Shown piece after piece: positions 32,054 through 40,983 of a stretch of DNA of 50,117 nucleotides (position 1 is its first letter; every line of letters begins with the position of its first letter). The notes beneath the pieces are model-generated. The model did no database searches, was not told the DNA's origin, and saw only the letters and a list, made by a program, of their open reading frames with translations. The DNA lies in contig DASYTI010000057.1 in assembly GCA_036002485.1 (NCBI GenBank), positions 1 to 50,117 on the forward strand, given 5' to 3'. The position numbers and the translations under genes were made by a program. The DNA is from Candidatus Methylomirabilota bacterium. GTDB lineage: Bacteria > Methylomirabilota > Methylomirabilia > Rokubacteriales > CSP1-6.

Positions 32054-32062
32054 CGATCAGCG

Positions 32063-32728
32063 TCACACCGTGGCGAAGAAGCGGGCGGGGGCGCCCTCGG
32101 TGCCCGCGATCTTGTAGAAGGGCGCGGCGAAGTCGACGCGGCGGCGCGGGAGCGCGCCGAGATTGGTCAGCCCTTCCATGATGACCACGCCCGCGCCAAG
32201 GATGACCCGGTGCATGGCAAAATCCTCCGAGCCGAAGTCGGGCAGCCGCGCGCAGTACTCCTCGAAGAAGTCGAAGCCGATATTCTTGGGGCCGCGGTCC
32301 ACCAGCCACTGGGCGGACTCGGGGGGAAAGTATGGCGACTGTGTGAAGTAGTCGGGCCAGGTGCCGTACATCTTGTCCGTCCAGTCCGTGCGCAGCAGCA
32401 CGATATCGCCGCGCTTGACGTCGCCCGCCCCGGCCTTCTTGAGGTCGTCGATGGTGATCGCGTGATTGGCGCCCACCCAGGACAGATCCACCACGAGGGC
32501 CTCGCCCAGCACCTGGTCGAGGGTGATCTCGGCGGTGGTGATGCCGTTCTTGAACACGTGAAGAGGCGAATCGATGTGCGCGCCCGTGTGGAGGCTCTGG
32601 TGCACGCTCGAGACCTGCCAGAAGCCCGGTCCCCGCCGGTGCGGCGTCACCTCGAGCCGCATGTTGGTCGAGGGCGGGCTCATGGTGCTCGAGTCCACCG
32701 TGACGGAGAGATCGACGAAGCGGCCCAT
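32063..32728 (-). CDS. Cyclase family protein (kynurenine formamidase-like)
   Basis: A 221-residue metal-dependent hydrolase of the cyclase family. The zinc-binding motif reads HTGAHIDSPLH (HxGxHxDxPxH). Members include kynurenine formamidase KynB and polyketide or isatin hydrolases. Length is typical. It converges with rtcB 9 bases away and its neighbour upstream is a beta-propeller protein 9 bases away. No other kyn genes are near, so hydrolysis of an imide or lactone-like substrate is all that can be claimed. Confidence 0.85.
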   Translation of the reverse strand: MGRFVDLSVTVDSSTMSPPSTNMRLEVTPHRRGPGFWQVSSVHQSLHTGAHIDSPLHVFKNGITTAEITLDQVLGEALVVDLSWVGANHAITIDDLKKAGAGDVKRGDIVLLRTDWTDKMYGTWPDYFTQSPYFPPESAQWLVDRGPKNIGFDFFEEYCARLPDFGSEDFAMHRVILGAGVVIMEGLTNLGALPRRRVDFAAPFYKIAGTEGAPARFFATV

Positions 32729-32737
32729 ACTCCTCCC

Positions 32738-34213
32738 CTAAGGCTTGCGCCCGATGGCGCGCGCGGCGCCCGTGAGCTCGACGATGTGCAGCCCCGCATC
32801 CGCGCGGTCGGCCAGATAGATGAGCCCGCGGTCGTCCACCTCGACGTTGTTCGTCTGGATGGCCACCTTGCAGCGGTCGGCGCCGTTGACCTTGAGGCAG
32901 CGCTTGTCCGTCTTGGCGGTGACGGCGGGGATGAAATACGCGGTTTCCCGGGGATTGAACGGGTCGCGGATGTCGACGGCGCGCACGCCCGCATTGAAGT
33001 AGGCGATGAAGACGAGACGGCCATAGTAGATGGGCGTGAACGATTCGTGGCTCGAATGGGGGCCGAAGCGCCCGCCGCGGCTGCAGAAGTCACCGGGGGA
33101 GGCGGGCACCTGGAAGGTCGAGACGGAGAACGGCTTCGCTTCCGTGGTGATGTCGACCATGAAGGAGAGCTGCCGGAACTCCTGGCACTCGTTGCGGAGT
33201 GACTCGGAGACGAGGAGCAGGAAGTCACGTGTCTGCCCCTTGGCATTCGCCGACCAGTCGGGGATGGGCATGCCCAGGATGGGGTAGCTCGTGTGCCCGC
33301 CCCAGGCGGGCGACATGTCGAGGCGTCCCACCTGCGGGTAGAGCAGACTCGCGGGAGTGGGAGCAAAGCGGTCCGCGGCGCTTGGGTCACCGGCCAGCAG
33401 CTTCTCGCGATCCACGATCTGCAGGACGCCTTCGGAGCCCGTACCATACGCGAAGTAGACGCGGTTCTTGTAGGCGATGGGCCCGTGCACGCCCTCGGGC
33501 GCCGGGCCCGTCGAGCCCGGCTCCTGGCCCACAAGCCCGAAGTCGCGGATGAAGCGTGGCTGCGCGGGATCGGAGAGGTCGTAGATCTTCGTCATGCGAT
33601 GGGTCCGCCAGCCCGCGGGCCGTCCGTCCGAGACGAGATAGGCGATGCCCGTCTCACACTCCCACCAGTTCTTGTGAGTGGCGTTGAGCCCTGAGATCAC
33701 CGTGGTGAGCAGCGCAGGCTTGGCGCTGTCGCTGACGTCCCACACCTCGTGGGCGAGATTGCCAAGAGTGCGAAGGAGATAGGTCTTGCCCCGCGTCCCT
33801 CGCGGCAGCGACGCGCCATCGCAGAGCCGCACCATCTGGGCGCCACCGGCCTCGGCTTCCCCCGGGGCGCCCGGAATGTGATGGAGATAGCGCGGGCGGC
33901 GCGGATCCGTCACATCCACGACGGAGGTGCCGCTCCGCTCCATCTGCCCCGTGAGGGGATTCGACCTCAGCCCGCCGTGATGGCCGACATAGGCGATCCA
34001 GCGGCTCCCCTGATGATGGATCACGGGCTGGTAGGCCGAGCGGCCCTGCAGATCATCGTGGCCGACGAGCCGCATATCGCGCTGCTCCGCTTCTCGGGCA
34101 GGCGCAGGAGCCTGGGCGGCGCCGTGCTCGATGGGACCTGCCAGCATGGCGAGAAGGAACGCCAGCACTGACCACGTGCGGCACGGATACCGAAGCTTCG
34201 TTGCCTTCGCCAT
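32738..34213 (-). CDS. Exported beta-propeller (LVIVD-type) protein
   Basis: A 491-residue protein with a signal peptide (residues 1-34). Repeating units of the kind SVVDVTDPRRPRYLHHI, EVWDVSDSAKPALL, KIYDLSDPAQPRFIRDF and RAVDIRDPFNPRETAYF are the LVIVD-like propeller blades. This family has no known catalytic function and often binds ligands or acts in extracellular contact. Several Cys residues sit in the later blades. It is likely periplasmic or surface exposed. It starts divergently from the SDR gene and may share an operon with the cyclase gene. Confidence 0.75.
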   Translation of the reverse strand: MAKATKLRYPCRTWSVLAFLLAMLAGPIEHGAAQAPAPAREAEQRDMRLVGHDDLQGRSAYQPVIHHQGSRWIAYVGHHGGLRSNPLTGQMERSGTSVVDVTDPRRPRYLHHIPGAPGEAEAGGAQMVRLCDGASLPRGTRGKTYLLRTLGNLAHEVWDVSDSAKPALLTTVISGLNATHKNWWECETGIAYLVSDGRPAGWRTHRMTKIYDLSDPAQPRFIRDFGLVGQEPGSTGPAPEGVHGPIAYKNRVYFAYGTGSEGVLQIVDREKLLAGDPSAADRFAPTPASLLYPQVGRLDMSPAWGGHTSYPILGMPIPDWSANAKGQTRDFLLLVSESLRNECQEFRQLSFMVDITTEAKPFSVSTFQVPASPGDFCSRGGRFGPHSSHESFTPIYYGRLVFIAYFNAGVRAVDIRDPFNPRETAYFIPAVTAKTDKRCLKVNGADRCKVAIQTNNVEVDDRGLIYLADRADAGLHIVELTGAARAIGRKP

Positions 34214-34348
34214 GTCGATATTCTCTCCATCCCCTTGCGGGCCTCATCTCCGGACGTCCCGCCGCAGGCGCCCAAGACTAGCATCGCCGCTCCGGGTATG
34301 CTATCGCTCCCAGGCAGACGTGCCATTCCGAGGGGACGGGAGAACGCC

Positions 34349-35101
34349 ATGCGGCTCGACGGCAAGGTTGTGATCGTCACGGGCGCGGCCAAGGGCATCG
34401 GCGCAGCCATCGCGGACGCTTGCGCGCGCGAAGGTGCCCGCGTCGCCGTCCTCGATCTCGATGGCGGCGGCGTGGAGGCGGTGGCGGACAAGCTCCGGGG
34501 AAGCGGCGCCGAGGCCATGGCCTTTCGGGCGGATGTGACCCGATCGGCGGAGATCGCGCGCGCGCTCGATGCCGTCATGGCCCGCTGGAGCCGTGTGGAC
34601 GCGCTCGTGAACAACGCGGGTGGCTTCGCGGTCATCCGCGCCACGGAAGAGATCACGGAAGACGAGTGGCAGGCCATTCTCGCCTCGAACCTCACGAGCG
34701 TCTTCCTCTGCGCCAAGGCCGTGCTCCCCATCATGAAACGGCAGCGCTACGGCCGCATCGTGAACCTCGCCTCCGTGGTCGGCCGGGCGGGAGCGGTGCG
34801 CGTCACCTCTCACTACGCGGCCGCCAAGGCCGGCGTCATCGGCTTCACGCGCCATCTGGCCCTCGAGGTCGGGGGCGACGGCATCACGGTCAACGCGGTG
34901 GCTCCCGGGACCACCGCCACCGAGCGCGTGCTCAACGCGCGCACCCCGGAGGAGACGCGGCGTGTCGCCGAGGCAATCCCCGTGAGACGGCTCGGCCAAC
35001 CCGAGGAGATCGCCGAGGCCGTGGTCTTTCTCGCCTCCGACGCGGCGGCCTTCATCAACGGCGCCACTCTCGACGTCAATGGCGGCCAGGTCATGGTGTG
35101 A
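34349..35101 (+). CDS. SDR-family dehydrogenase/reductase
   Basis: A 250-residue classical SDR. The nucleotide-binding motif is TGAAKGIG near residue 12, NNAGG follows, and the catalytic residues are S..YAAAK (SHYAAAKAG). The C-terminal LDVNGG is typical of FabG-like enzymes. ATG 34349 is chosen with GGGAG eight bases upstream; longer starts run into the divergent promoter region. It precedes a 3-hydroxyisobutyrate dehydrogenase-like gene by 42 bases in the same direction. The acid or alcohol oxidised is unknown. Confidence 0.88.
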   Translation: MRLDGKVVIVTGAAKGIGAAIADACAREGARVAVLDLDGGGVEAVADKLRGSGAEAMAFRADVTRSAEIARALDAVMARWSRVDALVNNAGGFAVIRATEEITEDEWQAILASNLTSVFLCAKAVLPIMKRQRYGRIVNLASVVGRAGAVRVTSHYAAAKAGVIGFTRHLALEVGGDGITVNAVAPGTTATERVLNARTPEETRRVAEAIPVRRLGQPEEIAEAVVFLASDAAAFINGATLDVNGGQVMV

Positions 35102-35143
35102 GCGAGGCGAGCCAATCACTGGCAAGGTGAGGGAATAAGTCAC

Positions 35144-36025
35144 ATGTCCACCATCGGCATCGTCGGCCTCGGTCTCCTTGGTCACGCCATCGCCTCACGA
35201 CTGATCAAGGCCGGGCACGCGGTCGTCGGCTTCGACGTCGTGCCGGACCGCATCTCCGCCCTCACCGCCATGGGCGGCAAGTCCGCTCCCTCGGCTGCCG
35301 CCGTCGCCCAGTCCGTCGAGGCGGTCTGCACGCTGCTGCCCTCGCTCGCCACCGCGGAGGCGGTCATCCTCGGCGCCGACGGCATCCTCGCGGGCGCGCG
35401 CCCAGACCTCGCCGTCATCCAGATGAGCACCATCTCCCCCACCTTGACCGAACGCCTCGCCCGCGAGGTGACGGCCCGCGGTCTCGGATTCCTCGACTGT
35501 CCCGTCAGCGGGACGAGCAGCATGGTCGAGCGGGGCGATGGCATCTTCTTCGTGGGCGGGGATCGCGCGCTCTTCGAGCGCTGGCGGCCCGTGCTCGAGT
35601 CGGTGCTGCCGCGCGCCGTCCTCGTGGGCCGGGTGGGTCAGGCCATGGTGCTCAAGCTGGTGGCCAATCTGCTCGTGGCCCTCAATAGCGCGGCGGCCGC
35701 CGAGGCCCTCACCCTCGCGCGCAAGGCCGGGCTCGACCTCGACCTCGCCCTCGAGGTGCTCAATGCCAGCGCGGCCGCCTCCAGCATGCTCAAGGTTCGG
35801 GGTCCCATGATCGTCCGCGGTGAATTTCCCGCCCAGATGAAGCTCGACCTCTTCATGAAGGACATTCACCTCATGCAGGAGGCCGCGAGTGCCGTGGGCG
35901 CTCCCCTCCCCTTCACCGATCTGGCCGAGCGGCTCTATGCCGCCGCCCAGGCCGCGGGCCACGGGGGAGAGGATCTCGCGGTGGTGGTGACGGCGCTGAG
36001 CACGCCCGTGGCCGAATCACGCTGA
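35144..36025 (+). CDS. 3-Hydroxyisobutyrate dehydrogenase-family reductase
   Basis: A 293-residue beta-hydroxyacid dehydrogenase. The Rossmann motif is GIVGLGLLGHAIA, the substrate-binding signature is DCPVSGTSSMVERGDG, and the catalytic Lys lies in KLVANLL. The length fits. Members reduce or oxidise beta-hydroxyacids (HIBADH, tartronate semialdehyde reductase, glyoxylate reductase GLYR). Together with the SDR it could work on a branched-chain or sugar-acid intermediate, consistent with the Liv importer encoded nearby. The exact substrate is not readable. Confidence 0.88.
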   Translation: MSTIGIVGLGLLGHAIASRLIKAGHAVVGFDVVPDRISALTAMGGKSAPSAAAVAQSVEAVCTLLPSLATAEAVILGADGILAGARPDLAVIQMSTISPTLTERLAREVTARGLGFLDCPVSGTSSMVERGDGIFFVGGDRALFERWRPVLESVLPRAVLVGRVGQAMVLKLVANLLVALNSAAAAEALTLARKAGLDLDLALEVLNASAAASSMLKVRGPMIVRGEFPAQMKLDLFMKDIHLMQEAASAVGAPLPFTDLAERLYAAAQAAGHGGEDLAVVVTALSTPVAESR

Positions 36026-36072
36026 GGAATGCCTATGCTAGGCGCACCCCGAGCGGGGTCAGCGCGTGGAGG

Positions 36073-37134
36073 TCACCGGAAGCGCGGCATCACCTCGCGG
36101 GCAAAGAGCTCCATGGAGCGGCGCACCTTGTCCTGAGCCAGGCCGCCGAAGTTCATCCAGCACATCACTTGCCCCACCCCGAGGTCGCGCATGACCTCGA
36201 TGTGCCGCGCCACCGTATCGGGCGAACCGAAGGCGAGCGTCTCGGCCACCAGGCCTTCCCAGGTGATCTTCGACAAGCGCTCCGCCATGGCGCGGAAGCC
36301 CGGCTGGAGCGACGGGTGCGCCTCCTCGATGCGTTCGGGCACGACGAACTTGCGAAACGACTCCTGGTACCAGAGCTCGGCGTCCTTGGCCTCGGCGAGG
36401 GCGCGGGCATCCGTCTCCGCCACGTAGATCTGGCGCGAGACGCCCCAGCGGGCGAGGAGACTCTTGATCTCCTCCGCGCTGCGGCCCGCCTTCTTCAGCG
36501 TGTCGATATAGGTCTCGCGGTTGGCGATCAGCTGGTCCACGGGGCCGAAGAGGACGGAGTTGAGCATGGGCCAGCCATGCAGCGCCGTGTTCTCGATGCC
36601 ATCCTTGCTGACGCACACCTGATAGAGCGGCGGATGCGGACGCTGCACCGGCTTGGGAATCACGGACACCTCGGGCACCTTGAAGAAGCGCCCGTCGTAG
36701 CTGAAGCGCTCCTCCGTCCACGCGCGCCGCAGGATCTCCACGGCCTCGTCGAAACGATCGCGGCTCTCCTCCTGCGGCACGTGGAAGCCGCGGAACTCCA
36801 TGGGGCGATTGCCACGCCCCACCCCCACATCCAGCCGCCCATTCGAGATGATGTCGACGAGGGCCATCTGCTCGGCGAGGCGGAGGGGATGATGAAAGGG
36901 CAGGATGGCCGCGGCCAGACCGATCCGGATACGCCGGGTGCGCGAGGCCGCGGCGGCGGCCAGGGCGGCGGGGTCGACGGAGAGCCCGTAGTTGATGAAA
37001 TGGTGCTCGGTGAGCCAGATCTCGTCGAAGCCCAGCTCCTCCGACCAGACGATCTGATCGAGCTCGCCCCGGATGATGTCGGCGTGACTCTGCCCCGGGG
37101 CGGCCTGGAAGAAATAGAAGGTGCCGAATCGCAT
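36073..37134 (-). CDS. LLM-class flavin-dependent oxidoreductase
   Basis: A 353-residue luciferase-like monooxygenase fold (TIM barrel). Signatures are MRFGTFYFFQAAPGQ at the start, ELGFDEIWLTEHHF, ADIIRGELDQ, and later the GSPDTVARHIEVMRDLGVGQV end region typical of the family. It uses FMN or F420. It is encoded 15 bases after livF, as last gene of the first Liv operon, so it probably acts on the transported compound. Members of this class can oxidise long-chain alkanes, sulfonates or nitro compounds; none can be chosen. Confidence 0.88.
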   Translation of the reverse strand: MRFGTFYFFQAAPGQSHADIIRGELDQIVWSEELGFDEIWLTEHHFINYGLSVDPAALAAAAASRTRRIRIGLAAAILPFHHPLRLAEQMALVDIISNGRLDVGVGRGNRPMEFRGFHVPQEESRDRFDEAVEILRRAWTEERFSYDGRFFKVPEVSVIPKPVQRPHPPLYQVCVSKDGIENTALHGWPMLNSVLFGPVDQLIANRETYIDTLKKAGRSAEEIKSLLARWGVSRQIYVAETDARALAEAKDAELWYQESFRKFVVPERIEEAHPSLQPGFRAMAERLSKITWEGLVAETLAFGSPDTVARHIEVMRDLGVGQVMCWMNFGGLAQDKVRRSMELFAREVMPRFR

Positions 37135-37149
37135 CCGATGACCTCGCTT

Positions 37150-37872
37150 TCAGCTCACTCCAAGATATCGCGACTTCACCTCTTCGTTGGCGAGAAGCTC
37201 CGCGGGCCGGCAGGAATGCACGATCTGCCCCCGGCTGAGAATATGCGTGCGGTCGGCCACGGACAAGGCCAGGGGCAGATTCTGCTCCACGAGCAGGATG
37301 GACAGCCCCTCGCGCTTGAGCTCGCCGATGACCCTCCCCACCTCGCGCACGAGGAGGGGGGCGAGGCCCTCGGTGGGCTCGTCCATGAGGAGCAGCTCGG
37401 GGTTGGTCATGAGGGCGCGCCCGATGGCGAGCATCTGCTGCTCGCCGCCCGAGAGCTTGTTCGCTCGATTGCCCGCCCGCTCGGCGAGCCGCGGGAAGAG
37501 CGTGTGGACGCGCTCGATGGTCCACCGCCCCTGGCCGGCCCGGGCGACTTCGAGATTCTCCTGCACGGTGAGCGAGGGAAAAACGCGCCGGCCCTGGGGT
37601 ACCAGGGCCATCCCGGCCCCCACCATCCGATATGACGGCCACTCCGTGATGTCGCGGCCCTTGAAACGGACATGACCCTCCCGCGGGGGCGTGAAGCCGA
37701 TGATGGAGCGCACCAGGGTCGTCTTGCCCGCCCCATTGCGGCCGAGGATGGTCAGGACCTCTCCCTCCCCCACCCGGAGCGAGATGCCCTGGAGCACGTG
37801 GCTCTCTCCGTAGTAGGTATGGACGCCCTCCACCTCGAGGACGGCGGACGACGCGGGCCGTGGCTCAGGCAC
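37150..37872 (-). CDS. livF: ABC transporter ATP-binding protein, LivF type
   Basis: A 240-residue ATPase. Walker A is GRNGAGKTT, the ABC signature is LSGGEQQML, Walker B is LLLMDEP, and the YGESHVLQGISL start is typical of LivF. It powers import together with LivG, LivH, LivM and the binding protein. GTG 37872 is chosen since it overlaps the LivG stop by 8 bases; a longer frame upstream is only a shadow. The position after livG and before the LLM gene fits the usual order. Confidence 0.9.
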   Translation of the reverse strand: MPEPRPASSAVLEVEGVHTYYGESHVLQGISLRVGEGEVLTILGRNGAGKTTLVRSIIGFTPPREGHVRFKGRDITEWPSYRMVGAGMALVPQGRRVFPSLTVQENLEVARAGQGRWTIERVHTLFPRLAERAGNRANKLSGGEQQMLAIGRALMTNPELLLMDEPTEGLAPLLVREVGRVIGELKREGLSILLVEQNLPLALSVADRTHILSRGQIVHSCRPAELLANEEVKSRYLGVS

Positions 37873-38611
37873 CGAGGTAGATCTCTCGCACCTGCGCATC
37901 GGCCCTGATCTCTTCGCGAGAGCCGTCGGCAATCACCCGGCCGTAGTGGAGCACGGTCACCTGCGCCGACAGCTCGAGGGCGATGTCCATGTCGTGCTCG
38001 ATCATGAGGACGGTGATGGCGGGATCGAGCCGCGTGAGGAGGTCGGCCATCAGGCGAGACTCGGCCGGCGAGAGCCCGGCCGTGGGCTCGTCGAGCAGGA
38101 GCAGACGGGGCTTCCCGGCCAGGGCCAGGGCGATCTCGAGCTGGCGCTGCTCGCCGTGGGAGAGATTGCGGACCGGCACGTCACCGACGGCGCCGAGACC
38201 GACCGCCTCGAGAGCGGCGAGGGCGGCGGCGTGGAGGTCCCGGAAGGCCGTGAGAGGACGCAGCATGGCGAAGCGCGCCCGCGTCACGGCCTGAATGGCG
38301 AGCAGGCAATTGTCCAGCACCGTGAGGTCGGCGAAGAGGTTGGTGATCTGGAAGGTGCGGGCCAGACCCTGCGCGGCGCGGCGATGCGTGGGAATGCCCG
38401 TGACGTCGCGCCCGAAGAAGGAGATGGCCCCCGTGCTCACGGGCAGCGAGCCGGAGATGAGATTGAACAGCGTCGTCTTGCCCGCGCCATTCGGTCCGAT
38501 GAGGGCACGTCGCTCGCCCGCTCGGACGGCGAGCGACACGTCCCCCACCGCCTGCAGTCCCCCGAAGTACTTGGAGACTCCGTCGAGCCGGAGTGCGAAG
38601 TCGGGGTTCAC
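37865..38611 (-). CDS. livG: ABC transporter ATP-binding protein, LivG type
   Basis: A 248-residue ATPase starting at GTG 38611. Walker A is GPNGAGKTT, the Q-loop area is followed by TFQITNLFADLTVLDN, the signature LSHGEQRQLEIA departs slightly from LSGGQ, and Walker B is LLLLDEPTAGL. DRLM and MIEHDMD motifs are present. It is the LivG partner of LivF. A two-hairpin repeat lies between it and the upstream binding-protein gene, and may reduce ATPase expression relative to the binding protein. Confidence 0.9.
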   Translation of the reverse strand: MNPDFALRLDGVSKYFGGLQAVGDVSLAVRAGERRALIGPNGAGKTTLFNLISGSLPVSTGAISFFGRDVTGIPTHRRAAQGLARTFQITNLFADLTVLDNCLLAIQAVTRARFAMLRPLTAFRDLHAAALAALEAVGLGAVGDVPVRNLSHGEQRQLEIALALAGKPRLLLLDEPTAGLSPAESRLMADLLTRLDPAITVLMIEHDMDIALELSAQVTVLHYGRVIADGSREEIRADAQVREIYLGA

Positions 38612-38618
38612 TAAGCCA

Positions 38619-38730
38619 CCCCCTCACCCTCCCCTCTCCCCCTCACGGGGGAGAGGGATCCAAAACGCAGAGAGAAGAGGATTCCAAAAACCCTCTCCCC
38701 CGCCGAGGGGGAGAGGGCAGGGTGAGGGGG
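38619..38730. repeat. Two-hairpin palindromic repeat
   Basis: CCCCTCACCCTCCCCTCTCC leads a first hairpin (CCTCTCCCC with GGGGAGAGG), about 40 AT-richer bases follow, then a second hairpin and the mirror-image outer arm GGGCAGGGTGAGGGGG. The whole is an inverted repeat of inverted repeats. It lies between livG and the binding-protein gene. Confidence 0.8.
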
Positions 38731-38741
38731 AGATGTTTCCA

Positions 38742-39983
38742 CTAGCAGTACTTGCACGGAGGGTAGTCGCGCGTGTAGAGCGGCATCTTCAGGAACTCGT
38801 CGGGGTTGTACTTCCAGAACTGACTCACGGCCGGGTAGGTGACGACCACGCTGTTCTGGAGCTGGCCGCCCGCGCGCTCCACCTTCCGCACGTAGATGTT
38901 CTGGACGGGATTGCCCCAGCGGTCGATCACCACCGGGCCGCGTGGGAAGTCCTTCAGCTCGACCTTCTTGAGGGCGGCCAGGAAGGCCTCGCGGTCCTCG
39001 ACCTTGCCATTGATCGCCTTGATGGCCTCCACGATCCAGCGGGCATTGGTGTAACAAGTCTCGCCATAGTAGGAAGGCACCTTGCCCATCTTGGCCTCGA
39101 AGGCCTTGGCGAACCTCTGATTGGCGGGATTGTCGAGAGCCGCCGAGTAGTGGAGGGCCGTGTGGACGCCGAGCGCCTCGTCACCCATCTGCGGCAGCAC
39201 CGACTCGTCGGTGACAGTGCCATTGCCGAGGAGGGGAAGCTTGGCCTTGAGTCCCGAGTCCGCGTACTGCTTCACGAACTGCAGCGAGCCGCGGCCGAAG
39301 AAGACGGCGAAGACCGCGTCGGCGTCCCGCTTGATCTGGGCGAGGAACGGCGCGAAATCCGTGGTGTTCAGGGGCACCCAGATCTTCTGCACGATCTGGC
39401 CGCCCTGCTCCTCGAAGGTGCGCTGGAAGCCGCCCACCGACTCCCAGCCGAACGCGTAGTCGAAGGCGACCACGGCGATCTTCTTGTGCTTGAGGTTCTT
39501 GGCCACCCATTCCCCGAAGACGTGCATGGACTGGCTGCTGTTCCAGCCCGTCCGCACCACCCACTTCGCGGGCTTGCGCTGGGTCAGGTCGTCGGAGGAC
39601 ATGACCGGATACGTGGTGGGGATCTTCGCGGCGTCCGCGAAGGGGTGGATGGCATAGCCCGTCGAGGCGAGGAGCCCTCCCGTGAGGATGTGGATGTGGT
39701 CCTGGTCCACGAGCTTGCGCGCCTTGGTGAGCGCGGTCGCGGTGACGCCTTCCGAGTCCTCGACAATGAGCTCGATCTTCCTCCCCGCGGCCTGCCGGCC
39801 GATCTCGTCCAGGTAGAGCTCGGTGCCGCCGAGCATGTCCTTGCCGAGAGCGGAGGCGGCGCCGGTGAGCGGCGCCAGAAGTCCGATCTTGATGGACCCG
39901 CCCTGAGCGGCGGCCGGCGCGGGCGCCGTGCCCGCGAGCGCGGTGAGCAAGGTCGCGATGAGGGCAATCGAGCGAATCAGCAT
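38742..39983 (-). CDS. Branched-chain amino acid-type ABC transporter binding protein (first set)
   Basis: A 413-residue periplasmic binding protein of Peripla_BP_6 type. A Sec signal (residues 1-26, ALIATLLTALAG, cleavage AAAQ) precedes the mature start IKIGLLAPLTGAASALG. The pattern GGTELYLDEIGRQ and the later YAFGWESVGGF region fit the family. The C-terminus CKYC is unusual for such proteins. Binding specificity in this family is broad (amino acids, amides, aromatic acids, urea). The surrounding amidohydrolase and LLM genes suggest a xenobiotic or ring acid. Confidence 0.9.
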   Translation of the reverse strand: MLIRSIALIATLLTALAGTAPAPAAAQGGSIKIGLLAPLTGAASALGKDMLGGTELYLDEIGRQAAGRKIELIVEDSEGVTATALTKARKLVDQDHIHILTGGLLASTGYAIHPFADAAKIPTTYPVMSSDDLTQRKPAKWVVRTGWNSSQSMHVFGEWVAKNLKHKKIAVVAFDYAFGWESVGGFQRTFEEQGGQIVQKIWVPLNTTDFAPFLAQIKRDADAVFAVFFGRGSLQFVKQYADSGLKAKLPLLGNGTVTDESVLPQMGDEALGVHTALHYSAALDNPANQRFAKAFEAKMGKVPSYYGETCYTNARWIVEAIKAINGKVEDREAFLAALKKVELKDFPRGPVVIDRWGNPVQNIYVRKVERAGGQLQNSVVVTYPAVSQFWKYNPDEFLKMPLYTRDYPPCKYC

Positions 39984-39999
39984 GTCAGGCCTCCTGTGC

Positions 40000-40983
40000 T
40001 CAGCGCCGCCGGCCGCGGAGCGCGCCGACCACGCCGTGCGGAGCGAAGAGAATGACGCCGATATACACGGCCCCCAGAATGAGAAGCCAGCGCTTGGTGT
40101 ACACGCTCACGAAGTTCTTGAGGAACACGATGAGGCCGGCGCCGATGGCGGGGCCGACCAGAGTGCCCGGACCGCCCAGGGCGACCATGAGCAAGGCCTC
40201 GACGGAGGTCAGGAGCTGGACATCGGTGGGCCCGACGAAGCCGTTGTAGTAAGCCCAGAGGACGCCGGATGCGCCGGCGAAGGCGCCCGAGATGACGAAG
40301 GCCAGGTACTTGTGGAGCCAGACGTTGTAGCCCAGGGCCTCCATGCGCGATTCGCTGCCCCGTATCCCCTTGAGACCGAGCCCGAAAGGCGAGACGACGA
40401 GGAGCCCCAGCAGGGCGAAGGCCGCCGCCGCGCACAGCAGCGAGAAGTAGAAGAAGGGTAGCGGAGCGGCGAGGCTGAGCGTGCCGAGCTCCGGCCGCGC
40501 CACCCCAGAGACACCATTGTCTCCCTTCGTGAGCGAGACCCAGCGGAAGGCCAGCCCCCACACCACCATGCCGAGGGCGAGGGTGATCATGAGGAAATAG
40601 GTGCCCCTGGCACGGATGGCGATGATCCCGAAGACGGCGGCGGTGACGGTGGCCAGGGCGATGCCGGCGGCCGCGCAGCCCACGAGCCCGACCTGGCGCT
40701 CGGTGGTGAGCAGGGCCACCGCGTAGGCGGCCACGCCGAAGTAGGCGGCCTGGCCGAGCGACGGCATCCCCGTGTAGCCGAGCAGCACATCCAGGCTCAT
40801 GGCGAGGATGCCCAGGATGAGCGCCTGGGTGAGGAGCGTCAGCGGATAGGCCGGCAAGAACGGCCCGATGATGCCGAGCCCCACCATGGCCGCGGCGGCG
40901 ATGAGACCCCGCCGGCGGATCACGGCACCGCCCGCCGCTGTCTCGTCGCGAGATCCATCCCGCGGCCCATCACGCGCGGCCAA
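40000..40983 (-). CDS. livM: ABC transporter permease, LivM type
   Basis: A 327-residue membrane protein with about 10 helices of the LivM family. Conserved segments are LTQALILGILAMSLDVLLGYTG, SLGQAAYFGVAAYAVALL, and KGIRGSESRMEALGYN, the coupling-helix loop. TTG 40983 overlaps livH by 14 bases; GTG 40923 is an alternative with a clean hydrophobic start 20 residues later. It sits between livH and the binding-protein gene. Confidence 0.9.
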   Translation of the reverse strand: MAARDGPRDGSRDETAAGGAVIRRRGLIAAAAMVGLGIIGPFLPAYPLTLLTQALILGILAMSLDVLLGYTGMPSLGQAAYFGVAAYAVALLTTERQVGLVGCAAAGIALATVTAAVFGIIAIRARGTYFLMITLALGMVVWGLAFRWVSLTKGDNGVSGVARPELGTLSLAAPLPFFYFSLLCAAAAFALLGLLVVSPFGLGLKGIRGSESRMEALGYNVWLHKYLAFVISGAFAGASGVLWAYYNGFVGPTDVQLLTSVEALLMVALGGPGTLVGPAIGAGLIVFLKNFVSVYTKRWLLILGAVYIGVILFAPHGVVGALRGRRR